Shown here in pieces: positions 19,091 to 28,152 of a stretch of 64,000 bases of DNA (the first letter of the stretch is position 1; the number at the start of each line of letters is the position of its first letter). The position numbers and the translations under genes were made by a program. This DNA is from Jatrophihabitans telluris (GTDB lineage Bacteria > Actinomycetota > Actinomycetes > Mycobacteriales > Jatrophihabitantaceae), in contig NZ_CP097332.1 of the NCBI RefSeq assembly GCF_023516435.1, positions 1,302,001 to 1,366,000 on the forward strand, in the 5' to 3' direction. The notes beneath the pieces are model-generated. The model ran no database searches. It was given only the letters and a program-made list of their open reading frames with translations, and was not told where the DNA came from.

Positions 19091-20638
19091 ATGCGAGTGA
19101 CCGGACTGGGCCATGCCAGTGCGCTGATCGAGACCAAGTTCGGCTCGGTGCTGACCGACCCGTGGGTCAACCCCGCGTACTTCGGATCGTGGTTTCCCTT
19201 CCCGGACAACTCCGGTCTGGACTGGGACTCGATCGGCCAGGCCGACTACCTGTTCGTCTCTCACCTGCATCGCGACCACTTCGACCCGGAGCATCTCAAA
19301 CGCCACATCTCCAAGAAGGCGACGGTGCTGCTGCCTGCCTATGCGACCAGCGAGCTCGAAGACCAGCTGCGGGACCTCGGGTTCAGCTCCTTCGTCAAGA
19401 CGGTTTCCGACGAGGTGGTCGACCTCGACGGCCTGCAGATCATGATCCAGTCCCTGATCTCGCCCACCGACGGGCCTATCGGCGATTCTTCGCTCTGGCT
19501 GACCGACGGCACGACGATCGTGCTGAACCAGAACGATGCCCGGCCCTCGGACCTGACGTCGTTCCAGAAGCTCGGCCACGTCGACGTCCACCTGCTGCAG
19601 TTCTCAGGCGCAATCTGGTTCCCGATGGTCTACGACCTTCCCAAACGGGCCAAGCAGGCGTTGGGGGCGACCAAGCGTGAGCGGCAGTTCGACCGGACGC
19701 TGCGCTACATCCAGGATCTGGAAGCCAGTTACGTCTTCCCGACCGCCGGCCCGCCCTGCTTCCTCGACGACGAACTCTGGGGCTTCAACGACATCTTCGG
19801 GGACGAGTCCAACATCTTCCCGGACCAGAAAGTCTTCTTGGACTGGCTCAGCGAGCGTGGACGGACCAACGGCCGGCTGCTGCTTCCCGGCACCGTCGCG
19901 CACGTGAGCGAGCCGCACTGCCCGGTGCAGCACCCGATGCCCGACGCCGAGGTCGAGGCGCTGTTCGCGGACAAGACCAGCTACCTGCTGGACATGAAGG
20001 CGCGGCGGCAGCCGGAGGTCGAGCAGGCCAAGCTGGGCTGGGCGCATCCCGAGGTCGATGTGCTCGGCGAGATCACCAAGTGGTTCACACCCCTGCTGGA
20101 GGAGGCCGACCACATGGCCGCCGGCATCAACGGTGGCGTCCGTTTCACCGCCGCCGACGCCGAGCGCGGCGACGTCGACTTCATCCTGGACTTCGTCACC
20201 CGCGAGGTACGTCCGTACCAGGACGAGAAGGTTCGCTACCGCTTCCAGACCAAGCGGGCCTACCTCGAGCAGCTGATCGTCGAGCACGAGATCGACTGGG
20301 TCAATTCGCTGTTCCTGTCCTGCCGGTTCACCGCGACCCGGATCGGGCCGTACAACGAGTACGTCTACACCTTCTTCAAGTGCCTGTCCGAGGAGCGCTT
20401 GAACTACGCCGAGGGCTGGTTCGCAGAGGCCGCCCATGACGACAAGACCATCGAGATGGGCGGGTACGCCTTCCAGAGCCGCTGCCCGCACCTCAAGGCC
20501 GACCTGACTCGTTTCGGAAAGGTGGACGACGGAGTCCTGACCTGTCAGATGCACGGCTGGAAGTGGAACCTCGACACCGGCAAGTGCATCACTTCGGTGG
20601 GCCACCCCATCCGCACCGAAGGCGCCATCGGCCACTGA
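19091..20638 (+). CDS. namH: UDP-N-acetylmuramate hydroxylase NamH (MBL fold plus Rieske domain)
   Basis: A 515-residue monooxygenase that converts UDP-MurNAc to UDP-N-glycolylmuramate, giving glycolylated peptidoglycan. The N-terminal metallo-beta-lactamase fold has HLHRDH at residues 58-63, after TDPWVNPAYFGSWFPFPDNSGLDWD, which closely matches my memory of mycobacterial Rv3818. The C-terminal Rieske domain has Cys465-Pro-His467 and Cys485-Gln-Met-His488 for the 2Fe-2S cluster. GGAG stands about 10 bp before the ATG at 19091. It is divergent from the GntR gene. Confidence 0.88.
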   Translation: MRVTGLGHASALIETKFGSVLTDPWVNPAYFGSWFPFPDNSGLDWDSIGQADYLFVSHLHRDHFDPEHLKRHISKKATVLLPAYATSELEDQLRDLGFSSFVKTVSDEVVDLDGLQIMIQSLISPTDGPIGDSSLWLTDGTTIVLNQNDARPSDLTSFQKLGHVDVHLLQFSGAIWFPMVYDLPKRAKQALGATKRERQFDRTLRYIQDLEASYVFPTAGPPCFLDDELWGFNDIFGDESNIFPDQKVFLDWLSERGRTNGRLLLPGTVAHVSEPHCPVQHPMPDAEVEALFADKTSYLLDMKARRQPEVEQAKLGWAHPEVDVLGEITKWFTPLLEEADHMAAGINGGVRFTAADAERGDVDFILDFVTREVRPYQDEKVRYRFQTKRAYLEQLIVEHEIDWVNSLFLSCRFTATRIGPYNEYVYTFFKCLSEERLNYAEGWFAEAAHDDKTIEMGGYAFQSRCPHLKADLTRFGKVDDGVLTCQMHGWKWNLDTGKCITSVGHPIRTEGAIGH

Positions 20639-20672
20639 GCTGCCCTCGCCGACCCGCCGGCGCTTCGATCGG

Positions 20673-21203
20673 TCAGGGCGTCATGATCAGGCAGCTGCCG
20701 CTGGCGGTGGCCACGAGCTTGCCATCGCCGTCGATGACCGAGCCTTCGGCGAAGGCCACCCGGCGACCGGGTTTGACCACCCACCCTCGCGCCGTCAACG
20801 CGCCTCCGTCGCTGTGCACGGGACGCAGATAGTTCACCTTGAGCTCGATGGAGGTGTAGCCCACCCGGGGCGGAAGGGTCGTGTGCACGGCGCATCCGAT
20901 CACGGTGTCCAGCAAGGTGCAGACCAGTCCGCCGTGGACCATGCCGATCGGGTTGTAGGCCGATTCGTCCGGCACGCAGGTGAACACCACCGCTCCGGAC
21001 TCGACGGACTCGATGGTGAAGGCGAAATGCGCGGCGATGGGCGGCGGCGCGACGGTCCCGTCGGCCACCGCACGCATAGCGTCCAGGCCGGACAGTTCGA
21101 TGAGCGAGGCGGCGGTCACCGCTGGGTCGAACCATGTCAGTGTCTTCGAGCGAGGGCTGCCCCACTGGGTTGGCGCGGCGGTGTCGGTTTGATTTTCAGT
21201 CAT
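20673..21203 (-). CDS. Hotdog-fold thioesterase (PaaI-like)
   Basis: A 176-residue protein with the acyl-CoA thioesterase core NPIGMVHGGLVCTLLDTVIGCAVHTTLPPRVGYTSIELKVNYLRPV. This carries the HGG turn and the catalytic Asp/Glu helix. The substrate is unknown. It is convergent with namH (34 bp between stops). The ATG at 21203 is preceded at 6 bp by TAGCGT on the minus strand. pxpC ends only 9 bp upstream, so this gene may also be the distal cistron of the pxp operon. Confidence 0.87.
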   Translation of the reverse strand: MTENQTDTAAPTQWGSPRSKTLTWFDPAVTAASLIELSGLDAMRAVADGTVAPPPIAAHFAFTIESVESGAVVFTCVPDESAYNPIGMVHGGLVCTLLDTVIGCAVHTTLPPRVGYTSIELKVNYLRPVHSDGGALTARGWVVKPGRRVAFAEGSVIDGDGKLVATASGSCLIMTP

Positions 21204-21209
21204 GGACGG

Positions 21210-21215
21210 ACGCTA
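21210..21215 (-). promoter_or_regulatory. Putative -10 element of the thioesterase gene (TAGCGT)
   Basis: On the minus strand TAGCGT is followed by 6 bp and ATG. It overlaps the stop of pxpC, so it would be an internal promoter. Confidence 0.4.
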
Positions 21216-22064
21216 GCAAACCGCGGCCAGGGCGAACGCGTCGCCGGGTCGAAGCTGGGCCAGGCGGCTGAGCTCGGTCGAGTGCACCACTGCGATGACC
21301 GGATATCCGCCGGTGACCGGACCGTCCGGCCCGAGAACGATGGGTCTGCCGTCCGGCGGGACCTGGATCGTGCCGGGCAGCGTGGCCGCCGACGGGAGTT
21401 CGTCCGGCCGGCGCCGCTCCAGCCGAGGGCCGTCCAGCCGGAGGCCGACCCGGTTGCTGGCCGCGCGCACGAGCCACGAGGTGCCCAGCAGGGTCGGCCA
21501 GGCGGGCTCGGTGAACCAGTCACGCTGCGGGCCGGGATGCACGCGCACGGGACCAGCTTCGCTGAGCGGCGGCAGCGGCACGTCGAGTGGATCCCCAGCC
21601 AGAAGGTCGCCGACAGGCAGCCGATCACCCGGGCCCAACGCGCGGCCACCAAGCGCCGAGAGCGTGTCGATGGAGCGGGATCCGAGCACGGACGGGACGT
21701 CGAATCCGCCCCGGACCGCCAGGTAGGTCCGGACTCCGCTCGGAGGCGTCCCCAGCATCAGCACACAGCCGGCCGGCAGCGTGACCGGCCGGCCGAAGTC
21801 GACCGCCGCCGCGCCCGCCGATGTCCGGACCGGAGTACGAGCCCCGGCGAGCGCGATGGTCACCGCCCGATCGGTCCGCACGCTCAGTCCGCCGAGGGTG
21901 ATCTCCAGAGTGGCGGCTTCGGCGCTGTTGCCGACCACGGCGTTGGCGAACCGGTGCGCTCGCTGGTCGAACGCGCCGGAGGTGGCCACCCCCACGTTCC
22001 GGTAGCCGCGGCGTCCCAGGTCCTGCACCGTGAGCAGGGGGCCGCTACTAAGGACCTCGATCAT
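21213..22064 (-). CDS. pxpC: 5-oxoprolinase subunit C (biotin-dependent carboxyltransferase family)
   Basis: A 283-residue subunit of the ATP-dependent PxpABC 5-oxoprolinase, which turns the glutamate-derived damage product 5-oxoproline back to glutamate. Family features are GPLLTVQDLGRRGYRNVGVATSGAFDQ, ANAVVGNSAEAATLEITLGG, and the C-terminal GPDGPVTGGYPVIAVV. Its start overlaps the pxpB stop by 4 bp. Confidence 0.93.
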   Translation of the reverse strand: MIEVLSSGPLLTVQDLGRRGYRNVGVATSGAFDQRAHRFANAVVGNSAEAATLEITLGGLSVRTDRAVTIALAGARTPVRTSAGAAAVDFGRPVTLPAGCVLMLGTPPSGVRTYLAVRGGFDVPSVLGSRSIDTLSALGGRALGPGDRLPVGDLLAGDPLDVPLPPLSEAGPVRVHPGPQRDWFTEPAWPTLLGTSWLVRAASNRVGLRLDGPRLERRRPDELPSAATLPGTIQVPPDGRPIVLGPDGPVTGGYPVIAVVHSTELSRLAQLRPGDAFALAAVC

Positions 22065-22675
22065 GTCGGCCGGAATCGCACGGGGCGCCCGGGCACGAGC
22101 AGCGCCGGAGGCCGACGCTCGACGTCGAACAACCGGGCCTTGGTGCGGCCCAGAATCCGCCAGCCGCCGGGGGACTCGTTCGGGTAGACCCCGGTGTATT
22201 CACCGGCCACTCCAACCGAGCCGGCCGGGACCCGCGTCCGGGGCTCGTCCAGTCTGGCCAGCTGCATCTCTCTCGGTAGTCCGGTCAGATAGCCGAAGCC
22301 GGGGGAGAAACCGCAGAACCGCACCGCATAAGGCGCCTGGCTGTGCGTGGCGACGACCCGTTCCACCGACCAGCCGAGTTCGTCGGCGACTGCGGGTAGG
22401 TCAGGTCCGTCGTAACGAACCTCCAGCACGATTTCCTCCAGCCCGGGATCGGTGCTGACCGGCTCGGCTGCCGCCGCCGCGGCCTGCTCGATCATGCCGA
22501 TGGTGACCAGGCTCGGATCGAAGACGACCAGGACCGACTCGGCGGCAGGGACGATGTCGATGAGCGCGGGCATCTGCCCCGCGCGGGCCAGTTGTGCCGC
22601 CAAGCGCGCTGGGTCGTCGATGCCGTCGATCAGCACGGCACGGTCGCCGTAGGGCTGACAGCGCGGCGCGCTCAT
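22061..22675 (-). CDS. pxpB: 5-oxoprolinase subunit B (KipI family)
   Basis: A 204-residue subunit of PxpABC. The diagnostic stretch is FCGFSPGFGYLTGLPREMQLARLDEPRTRVPAGSVGVAGEYTGVYPNESPGGWRILGRT. The N-terminal half starts PYGDRAVLIDG, which is also typical. Stop-start overlaps with pxpA upstream and pxpC downstream show a tight operon in the order A-B-C. Confidence 0.93.
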   Translation of the reverse strand: MSAPRCQPYGDRAVLIDGIDDPARLAAQLARAGQMPALIDIVPAAESVLVVFDPSLVTIGMIEQAAAAAAEPVSTDPGLEEIVLEVRYDGPDLPAVADELGWSVERVVATHSQAPYAVRFCGFSPGFGYLTGLPREMQLARLDEPRTRVPAGSVGVAGEYTGVYPNESPGGWRILGRTKARLFDVERRPPALLVPGRPVRFRPT

Positions 22676-23436
22676 GAGAACGCCGTGACCTCGATGCCCG
22701 CCGCCGCCAGCACGCGGCGGATCGCCGTGGCGATCTCCACCGCATGCGGCGAGTCGCCGTGCACGCAGATCGAATCCGGTCGGATCGGAATCCGCACCCC
22801 CTCGATCGAGACGACGGTCCCGGTCTGAACAAGGTCGAGCGTTCTCGCCGCAACCTCGTCCGGGTCGCTGATCAGTGCCTGCGGCTCCGATCGGGGCACC
22901 AGCGTCCCATCTGACCGGTAGCCGCGGTCGGCAAAAGCCTCACTGACAGGGCGGACACCGGCAGCGGTCGCGGCAGCGGCCAGCGCCGAGTCCGGCAGGG
23001 TCAGAATCGGTAGCCCGGCGTCGACACTCGCGACCGCTGCCGCGATCGCGCCCGCCTGGACCGGATCCGTTGCGGCGGTGTTGTAGAGCGCGCCGTGCGG
23101 TTTCACGTAGCGGACCCGGCCTCCGGCGGCGGCGGCGAAGGCCTGCAATGCACCTAGCTGGTAGACGATGTCGGCGCTGAGTTCGTCCGCGGCCATGTCG
23201 ATGCGGCGACGTCCGAAACCGGCCAGGTCGCGATAGCCGACCTGAGCTCCGATGGCCACGCCGCGCTGGACAGCCAGCTCGCAGGTCCGGCGCATGATGC
23301 TCGGGTCCCCGGCGTGGAAGCCGCAAGCGATGTTGGCGCTGCTGATCACGCCGAGCAGTGCCTCGTCGTCGCCGAGCGTCCAGCGCCCGAATCCCTCGCC
23401 CAGATCGGCGTTGAGGTCGATGCGCGAGCTGGCCAT
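22672..23436 (-). CDS. pxpA: 5-oxoprolinase subunit A (LamB/YcsF family)
   Basis: A 254-residue subunit with the YcsF signature IDLNADLGEGFGRW, ANIACGFHAGDPSIMRRT, VKPHGALYN, and the C-terminal ICVHGDSPHAVEIA. It is the first gene of the pxpABC operon. TAGATT is located 6 bp before the ATG at 23436, so its mRNA is predicted to be leaderless. rskA ends 44 bp upstream on the same strand. Confidence 0.94.
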   Translation of the reverse strand: MASSRIDLNADLGEGFGRWTLGDDEALLGVISSANIACGFHAGDPSIMRRTCELAVQRGVAIGAQVGYRDLAGFGRRRIDMAADELSADIVYQLGALQAFAAAAGGRVRYVKPHGALYNTAATDPVQAGAIAAAVASVDAGLPILTLPDSALAAAATAAGVRPVSEAFADRGYRSDGTLVPRSEPQALISDPDEVAARTLDLVQTGTVVSIEGVRIPIRPDSICVHGDSPHAVEIATAIRRVLAAAGIEVTAFS

Positions 23437-23442
23437 GGAGCC

Positions 23443-23448
23443 AATCTA
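23443..23448 (-). promoter_or_regulatory. Putative -10 element of the pxpABC operon (TAGATT)
   Basis: On the minus strand TAGATT is followed by 6 bp and the pxpA ATG. Confidence 0.45.
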
Positions 23449-23480
23449 GAGGGGCATCGGTGTCTCGTGGAGCACCGACT

Positions 23481-24206
23481 CTAGAGCGGCATCGTCGCAA
23501 TGACGTCGGTCGGCTGGGCCGATCCTCCGGCCGGTTCGACCGAGACCCCCATCCGTTGCGAGCCGGCGAGGTCACCACTGGCCAGCGCGGTCACGTCACC
23601 GTCGGCATTCGGCAGGAACGTGCCGGCCGACACAGCGTGCTGAGAACCGCCGGCGCCGGAGATCATCCAGAGCTGGTAGGTCTTGTCAGCGCCGGGCGCG
23701 GGGATGTTGTGGCCGATCAGAGCGACCTTGCGTTCGGACTTGGAGTAGACGAGCGTGGCGTGACCGGAACCCACGTCGCCGCTGATGGCGTTGGAGTCCC
23801 GGGCGGACAGGATCGACTGGACCGCGCTGGCCTCGGTCGTGCGGGTCGCCTGGCGGTGCTGCTGGAAGCCCCAGGTGCCGAGCACCAGCGCGATCAACGC
23901 ACATGCCGCGGCCAGGCCCTGCCAGAGGCTACGGCTGCCCCGGGCACGACGCAGCGCGATCACGTTGTCCGTGACCGGAGCAAGCGGGCGTACCGCGGCG
24001 GCGGCGTGCAGTACCGCGTCGCGCAGCGCCGGCGGCGGGGTGGCGGCCGACAGATGCGTCAGCTCGACCGCTGTGGCGACATAGCTGGCCACCTCGTCGC
24101 GGCAGTCCGCGCACTCGTCGAGATGACGCTCGAATTCTTCGCGTTCTCCTGCGTCGAGCGCATCGAGTGCGTAAGGCCCAGCCAAAGCGTGCAGCTCGGG
24201 GCTCAT
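23481..24206 (-). CDS. rskA: Anti-sigma-K factor RskA
   Basis: A 241-residue single-pass membrane protein. The N-terminal anti-sigma domain has the zinc-binding pattern His28-x3-Cys32-x2-Cys35 (HLDECADC). A transmembrane segment follows near residue 95 (LWQGLAAACALIALVLGTWGF). The extracytoplasmic RskA C-terminal domain includes ADKTYQLWMI. It sequesters the sigma factor encoded just upstream, with which it overlaps by 4 bp, and is normally released by regulated proteolysis. A rhomboid protease is encoded in this window, but there is no direct evidence that it acts here. Confidence 0.93.
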   Translation of the reverse strand: MSPELHALAGPYALDALDAGEREEFERHLDECADCRDEVASYVATAVELTHLSAATPPPALRDAVLHAAAAVRPLAPVTDNVIALRRARGSRSLWQGLAAACALIALVLGTWGFQQHRQATRTTEASAVQSILSARDSNAISGDVGSGHATLVYSKSERKVALIGHNIPAPGADKTYQLWMISGAGGSQHAVSAGTFLPNADGDVTALASGDLAGSQRMGVSVEPAGGSAQPTDVIATMPL

Positions 24207-24805
24207 GCGGTCACCCCCAGAGCGTCGCGGAGCCGGATGAGGCCGTCGCGGATACGTGTCTTCACGGTTCCCAGCGGGATGTGCAGCAGTTCGGCGACCT
24301 CGCTGTGGGAATAACCGCCGAAGTAGGCCAGGCTGACGGCCTGACGCTGCACATCGGTGAGATCGTTCATCACCCGCCGCACGCGCTGCGCCTCCAGACT
24401 GGTCTCGACCTGCTCGCTGACCTCGTCGTAGGGCCGCTCGGTGTTGAGTTCGGCGTAGCGATTGTCGCGCGCCGCGCTCGATTGCGCCGCCCGGACGCGG
24501 TCCACCGCGCGCCGGTGGGCAATCATCAGCAACCACGGCATGACCGCGGACTTGGTGACGTCGAAGCGGGCCGACTGGCGCCAGACCTCGAGGTAGACGT
24601 CCTGGGTGACCTCGGCAGACTGGGCGGCGTCGCGAACCACTCGCAGCACCATCCCGTACACGCGGCTCGAGGTGCGGTCATACAGCTCGGCGAAGGCTTG
24701 TTGCTCGCCCCGGGCCGACGCGGCAAGCAAAGTCTCCAGGGGAGTGGGCTCGGCCGGCGTCGGCACAGCCGCGAGCGGGGTCGTCGCTGACCGCTCTCGT
24801 CTCAT
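24203..24805 (-). CDS. sigK: ECF RNA polymerase sigma factor, SigK-like
   Basis: A 200-residue group 4 sigma factor. Region 2 is QQAFAELYDRTSSRVYGMVLRVVRDAAQSAEVTQDVYLEVWR. Region 4 is LTDVQRQAVSLAYFGGYSHSEVAELLHIPLGTVKTRIRDGLIRLR. It is followed by its cognate anti-sigma gene. The frame allows a GTG at 24814, but TAGAGT lies 7 bp before the ATG at 24805, so I prefer that start as a leaderless one. The 281 bp separating it from the divergent secreted-protein gene carry no other gene. Confidence 0.93.
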   Translation of the reverse strand: MRRERSATTPLAAVPTPAEPTPLETLLAASARGEQQAFAELYDRTSSRVYGMVLRVVRDAAQSAEVTQDVYLEVWRQSARFDVTKSAVMPWLLMIAHRRAVDRVRAAQSSAARDNRYAELNTERPYDEVSEQVETSLEAQRVRRVMNDLTDVQRQAVSLAYFGGYSHSEVAELLHIPLGTVKTRIRDGLIRLRDALGVTA

Positions 24806-24812
24806 GTGCGTC

Positions 24813-24818
24813 ACTCTA
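24813..24818 (-). promoter_or_regulatory. Putative -10 element of sigK-rskA (TAGAGT)
   Basis: On the minus strand TAGAGT is followed by 7 bp and ATG 24805; this supports that start over the upstream GTG. Confidence 0.45.
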
Positions 24819-25095
24819 GTGAGCCCCGTCCCGCCCGCCGAAACGCCGGGCCTTCGCCGGTGCGAGCCACCGGATACCAGTCATTCGTGACGTGTCGGGG
24901 TACTGGATTGGATGCCGCGGTCGAAATCTGTGTCGAAATTCGAAATGCGCGCGTCATTGAGTCCGCGGATCGGCGTCGGCATGGTGACGGCAGTGTTCGC
25001 TGCCGCACATCCGCGCCGAACGGGCACGTTCGGTGCAGACACGGGTGGCCAGATTCCGCTGGAACATCCGAATTGTGTGCTGACGGGGGTTAGAA

Positions 25096-27720
25096 ATGTT
25101 CATGGGTGGTTCCAAGCCGCCGCGACGGATTCGCACGGCAATCGTGCGACGTAAACGCGCGGCTGCATCAGTGGCGGGGTTGGCAGTCGTTGCCGCGCTC
25201 GCGCCGGGCCTCGTCGGGCGGTCCGCTCCGGCGCTGGCCGACACGGCTCCGGCATCGTCGGTCGCCCCCTCGACGGTCAGCGCCGACCCACTGCCGACGG
25301 TGCAGGTCAACGGCGTCGTGTGGTCACAGGTCGTGGTCGGCAATACCGTCTACGCGACGGGATCGTTTTCCAGTTCCCGCCCGGCCGGATCGCCGGCCGG
25401 GACGAACGAGACCCCGACCGGCAACATCATCGCCTACGACATCCGCACCGGGAACAAGATCACGTCGTTCACCCACACGCTCAACGGCACCGGCCGCACG
25501 ATCACGGCTTCACCCGACGGCTCGACGGTGTACGTGGGCGGCGAATTCACCGCGGTGGACGGCCAGACCCACTCCCGCGTCGCTGCCTTCGCCACCGCGA
25601 CCGGCGCCCTCATCGCCAGCTTCGCGCCCATCATGGGCAGCGACGTCCTTGCCATCGCGGCCACCAACGACACCGTCTATCTCGGCGGCTACTTCCATTA
25701 CGTCAACGGGGTAGCCCGCGCGCGACTGGCGGCGGTCCAGGCCGGATCCGGTTCGCTGCTGTCCTGGAACGCCAGCGCCAACGACGCGGTCCGCGCCATG
25801 GTGCTGAACGCCTCGGGTACTCGGCTCATCCTCGGCGGCTCCTTCGCCAGCCTCAACGACGTCTCCGCGCTCGGATTCGGCGCGCTCGATCCGGCCACCG
25901 GCGCGACGATGATGGCAGGAAGCGCTGCGTGGCCGCCCAACTTCCCGATTCATGACTACGGTTCCAACTCCGGCATGTACAGCTTGACCGCGTCCAAGGG
26001 CGCGATCTACGGAACCGGTTTCAAGTACAAGACCCCGAACTCCAATTTCGAGGGCAGCTTCTCGATGAACGACGAGACCGGGACGATCAACTGGATCAAT
26101 GACTGCCACGGCGACTCTTACGGCATCGCGCCTGCCGGTACCGCGGTGTACGTGGTCGGCCACACCCACGACTGCAGCGCGATCAATGGTTTTCCCGACT
26201 ATTACCCGAAGTATGAGGATCAACACCGGGCGATTGCGTTCACGTATGGGGCGGGCGGGACGAATACCGGTCCGGATTCCTATGGTTGGAACTACAGCGG
26301 GCAGCCCGCGAGCACTCTTCTGGACTGGTTCCCGCTGCTTTCCGACGGCGTGTACACCGGTCAGTATCAGGCTGCGTGGTCGATCGTGTCGGCCTCGGGC
26401 TACGTGGCCCTGGGCGGGGAGTTCCCACTGGTGAACGGCATCCACCAGCAGGGGCTCGCGCGTTTTACCTACAGCTTCCAGGCGCCGAACAAGACCGGTC
26501 CGGTCAAGGCTTCCGTGACCGCCCCAACCGTTACCACCGGTGCCGCCGGGGTACTGAACCTCGAGTGGCCCGCCGCCTGGGATCGGGACAACGAGCAACT
26601 CACCTACCAGCTCTACCGGGACTCAGATTCCACCCCGATCTACAGCACGACGGTGGCCTCGACCTTCTGGCGCACGCCGGTCATCGATTACACCGACGCT
26701 GGTCTGTCGGCCGGAACGCACACGTACCAGATCGCGGTGAGCGACAAGTTCGGCAACAGCGTGACGAGCGCGCCCGCGTCGGCCACGGTGGCGACCTCGG
26801 CGCCCGCGCCGGCGGCGGATGCCGACCTGGCTCTGGGTAAGCCGGTGGTGCAGTCGAGCCTGTTCCAGTCCGGCGCCGGTCCCGCCAAGGCGGTCGACGG
26901 AAATCTTGACGGGAACTTCCCGCACAACTCCGTGACTCATACCGGTATGGACCGCAACGCCTGGTGGCAGGTCGACCTGCTCTCCTCGCAGCCGGTTACC
27001 TCGATCACCGTGTCGAACCGAACCGACTGCTGCGGCGCGCGCCTCGGCGATTACTGGGTCTTCGCCTCGGCGACACCGTTCGACACGCGGTTGAGCCCGC
27101 AACAACAATCACAGCAGTCGGGCGTCTGGTCCTCACACCAAAGCACCAGCCCGTCCCCTCAGACGCAGCTGCAGTTGCCTGCCGGAACTTCCGCGCGTTA
27201 CGTGATGGTTCAGCAGTCCGGCCAACAGATCCTGTCGCTGGCCGAGGTGCAGGTGACTGGCCAGCCGACGCAGCCGACACAGCCGACACAGCCGACACAG
27301 CCGACGCAGCCGACGCAGCCGACACAGCCGACGCAGCCGACGCAACCGACACAGCCGACCACGGTGAACGACACCAGTGCGATGTTCTCCTACACCGGGC
27401 GGAGCTGGTTCGGTCAGGGCAATCGCGGCTTCGGTGACTTCGGCAACGACGTGCATGCCTCCGGCACGATCGGGGAGTCGGCCACGTTCAGCTGGAACGG
27501 CACGGCGGCCACCATCCTTGGTGAGAAGTACTCCGATCAGGGCGTGGTCAGCGTGTCTGTCGATGGCCAGCCGGCAGTACAGGTCGACACCTCGGCGCAA
27601 GCGCGTTCCGCGCAGTCTCCGATCTACGCAGTGACCGGACTCGCGAGCGGGTCCCACACCATCGTCATCACCCACCAGAGCGGTACCTGGATGACGATCG
27701 ACGGGGCCTCCTACAGCTAG
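25096..27720 (+). CDS. Large secreted beta-propeller / Fn3 / discoidin-domain protein
   Basis: 874 residues with a long Arg-rich signal peptide (RRKRAAASVAGLAVVAALAPGL, cleavage near ALADTAP). Residues about 60-455 form repeated propeller blades (STVYVGGEFTAVDG, TVYLGGYFHYVNG, RLILGGSFASLND, YVALGGEFPLVNG). An Fn3-like module and an F5/8C discoidin domain (MDRNAWWQVDLLSSQPVTSITVSNRTDC) follow. A QPT tripeptide linker lies near residues 724-755, encoded by 9-bp tandem repeats at about 27265-27360. The C-terminal galactose-binding-like domain reads SYTGRSWFGQG to MTIDGASYS. It probably binds or processes surface glycans; no catalytic motif was recognised. A four-copy repeat array follows. Confidence 0.82.
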   Translation: MFMGGSKPPRRIRTAIVRRKRAAASVAGLAVVAALAPGLVGRSAPALADTAPASSVAPSTVSADPLPTVQVNGVVWSQVVVGNTVYATGSFSSSRPAGSPAGTNETPTGNIIAYDIRTGNKITSFTHTLNGTGRTITASPDGSTVYVGGEFTAVDGQTHSRVAAFATATGALIASFAPIMGSDVLAIAATNDTVYLGGYFHYVNGVARARLAAVQAGSGSLLSWNASANDAVRAMVLNASGTRLILGGSFASLNDVSALGFGALDPATGATMMAGSAAWPPNFPIHDYGSNSGMYSLTASKGAIYGTGFKYKTPNSNFEGSFSMNDETGTINWINDCHGDSYGIAPAGTAVYVVGHTHDCSAINGFPDYYPKYEDQHRAIAFTYGAGGTNTGPDSYGWNYSGQPASTLLDWFPLLSDGVYTGQYQAAWSIVSASGYVALGGEFPLVNGIHQQGLARFTYSFQAPNKTGPVKASVTAPTVTTGAAGVLNLEWPAAWDRDNEQLTYQLYRDSDSTPIYSTTVASTFWRTPVIDYTDAGLSAGTHTYQIAVSDKFGNSVTSAPASATVATSAPAPAADADLALGKPVVQSSLFQSGAGPAKAVDGNLDGNFPHNSVTHTGMDRNAWWQVDLLSSQPVTSITVSNRTDCCGARLGDYWVFASATPFDTRLSPQQQSQQSGVWSSHQSTSPSPQTQLQLPAGTSARYVMVQQSGQQILSLAEVQVTGQPTQPTQPTQPTQPTQPTQPTQPTQPTQPTQPTTVNDTSAMFSYTGRSWFGQGNRGFGDFGNDVHASGTIGESATFSWNGTAATILGEKYSDQGVVSVSVDGQPAVQVDTSAQARSAQSPIYAVTGLASGSHTIVITHQSGTWMTIDGASYS

Positions 27721-27788
27721 GCATCCTGAGGACCGGTGACCAACGGCGCCGAGTGCTTCGCGAAATGCGGGCACTCGGCGCCGCGTCC

Positions 27789-27905
27789 GTTGAGGTTGCC
27801 CTCGTTGCGCCCGCCCATCCGTTGAGGTTGCCCTCGTTGCGCCCGCCCATCCGTTGAGGTTGCCCTCGTTGCGCCCGCCCATCCGTTGAGGTTGCCCTCG
27901 TTGTG
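27789..27905 (+). repeat. Four tandem copies of the 32-bp-period repeat
   Basis: Plus-oriented cores start at 27789, 27821, 27853 and 27885, exactly 32 bp apart, separated by an invariant linker ccgcccatcc-type sequence. The last copy has TGTG where the others have TGCG. The array lies 68 bp after the secreted-protein stop and upstream of a tRNA on the other strand. Confidence 0.92.
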
Positions 27906-27967
27906 CGGGATCGTTCAGAGCACGGGCCGTCGAACTTCAGCGTCGATGTCCGCAGACATCGCGTCAG

Positions 27968-28040
27968 TAGGGCCGGAGGGATTTGAACCCTCACTGTCAC
28001 GGACCTAAACCGTGTGCCTCTGCCATTGGGCTACGGCCCC
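27968..28040 (-). tRNA. tRNA with anticodon UAG (Leu by code) but a short class-I variable loop
   Basis: The 73-nt cloverleaf reads on the minus strand. It has a 7-bp acceptor stem with G1-U72, a 3-bp D stem, and a 5-bp anticodon stem CACGG/CCGTG with loop TTTAGGT (anticodon TAG, codon CUA). The variable loop is ACAGT, 5 nt. The T arm is GAGGG/CCCTC with TTCAAAT. The discriminator is A, and CCA is not encoded. Leucine tRNAs normally carry a long variable arm, so this is atypical. It lies downstream of bcp, where mycobacteria also have a leucine tRNA as far as I recall. Confidence 0.82.
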
Positions 28041-28152
28041 GAGTGCGTGCCCGGACACTGTACGACCCCGGTCTGCACCCGAGCGCTGAGGGTAAGGATG
28101 TCCTGGGTGCCGCAACTCGTCGCCGCAGGATGCGAAGCCGCCCGGCTCACGC

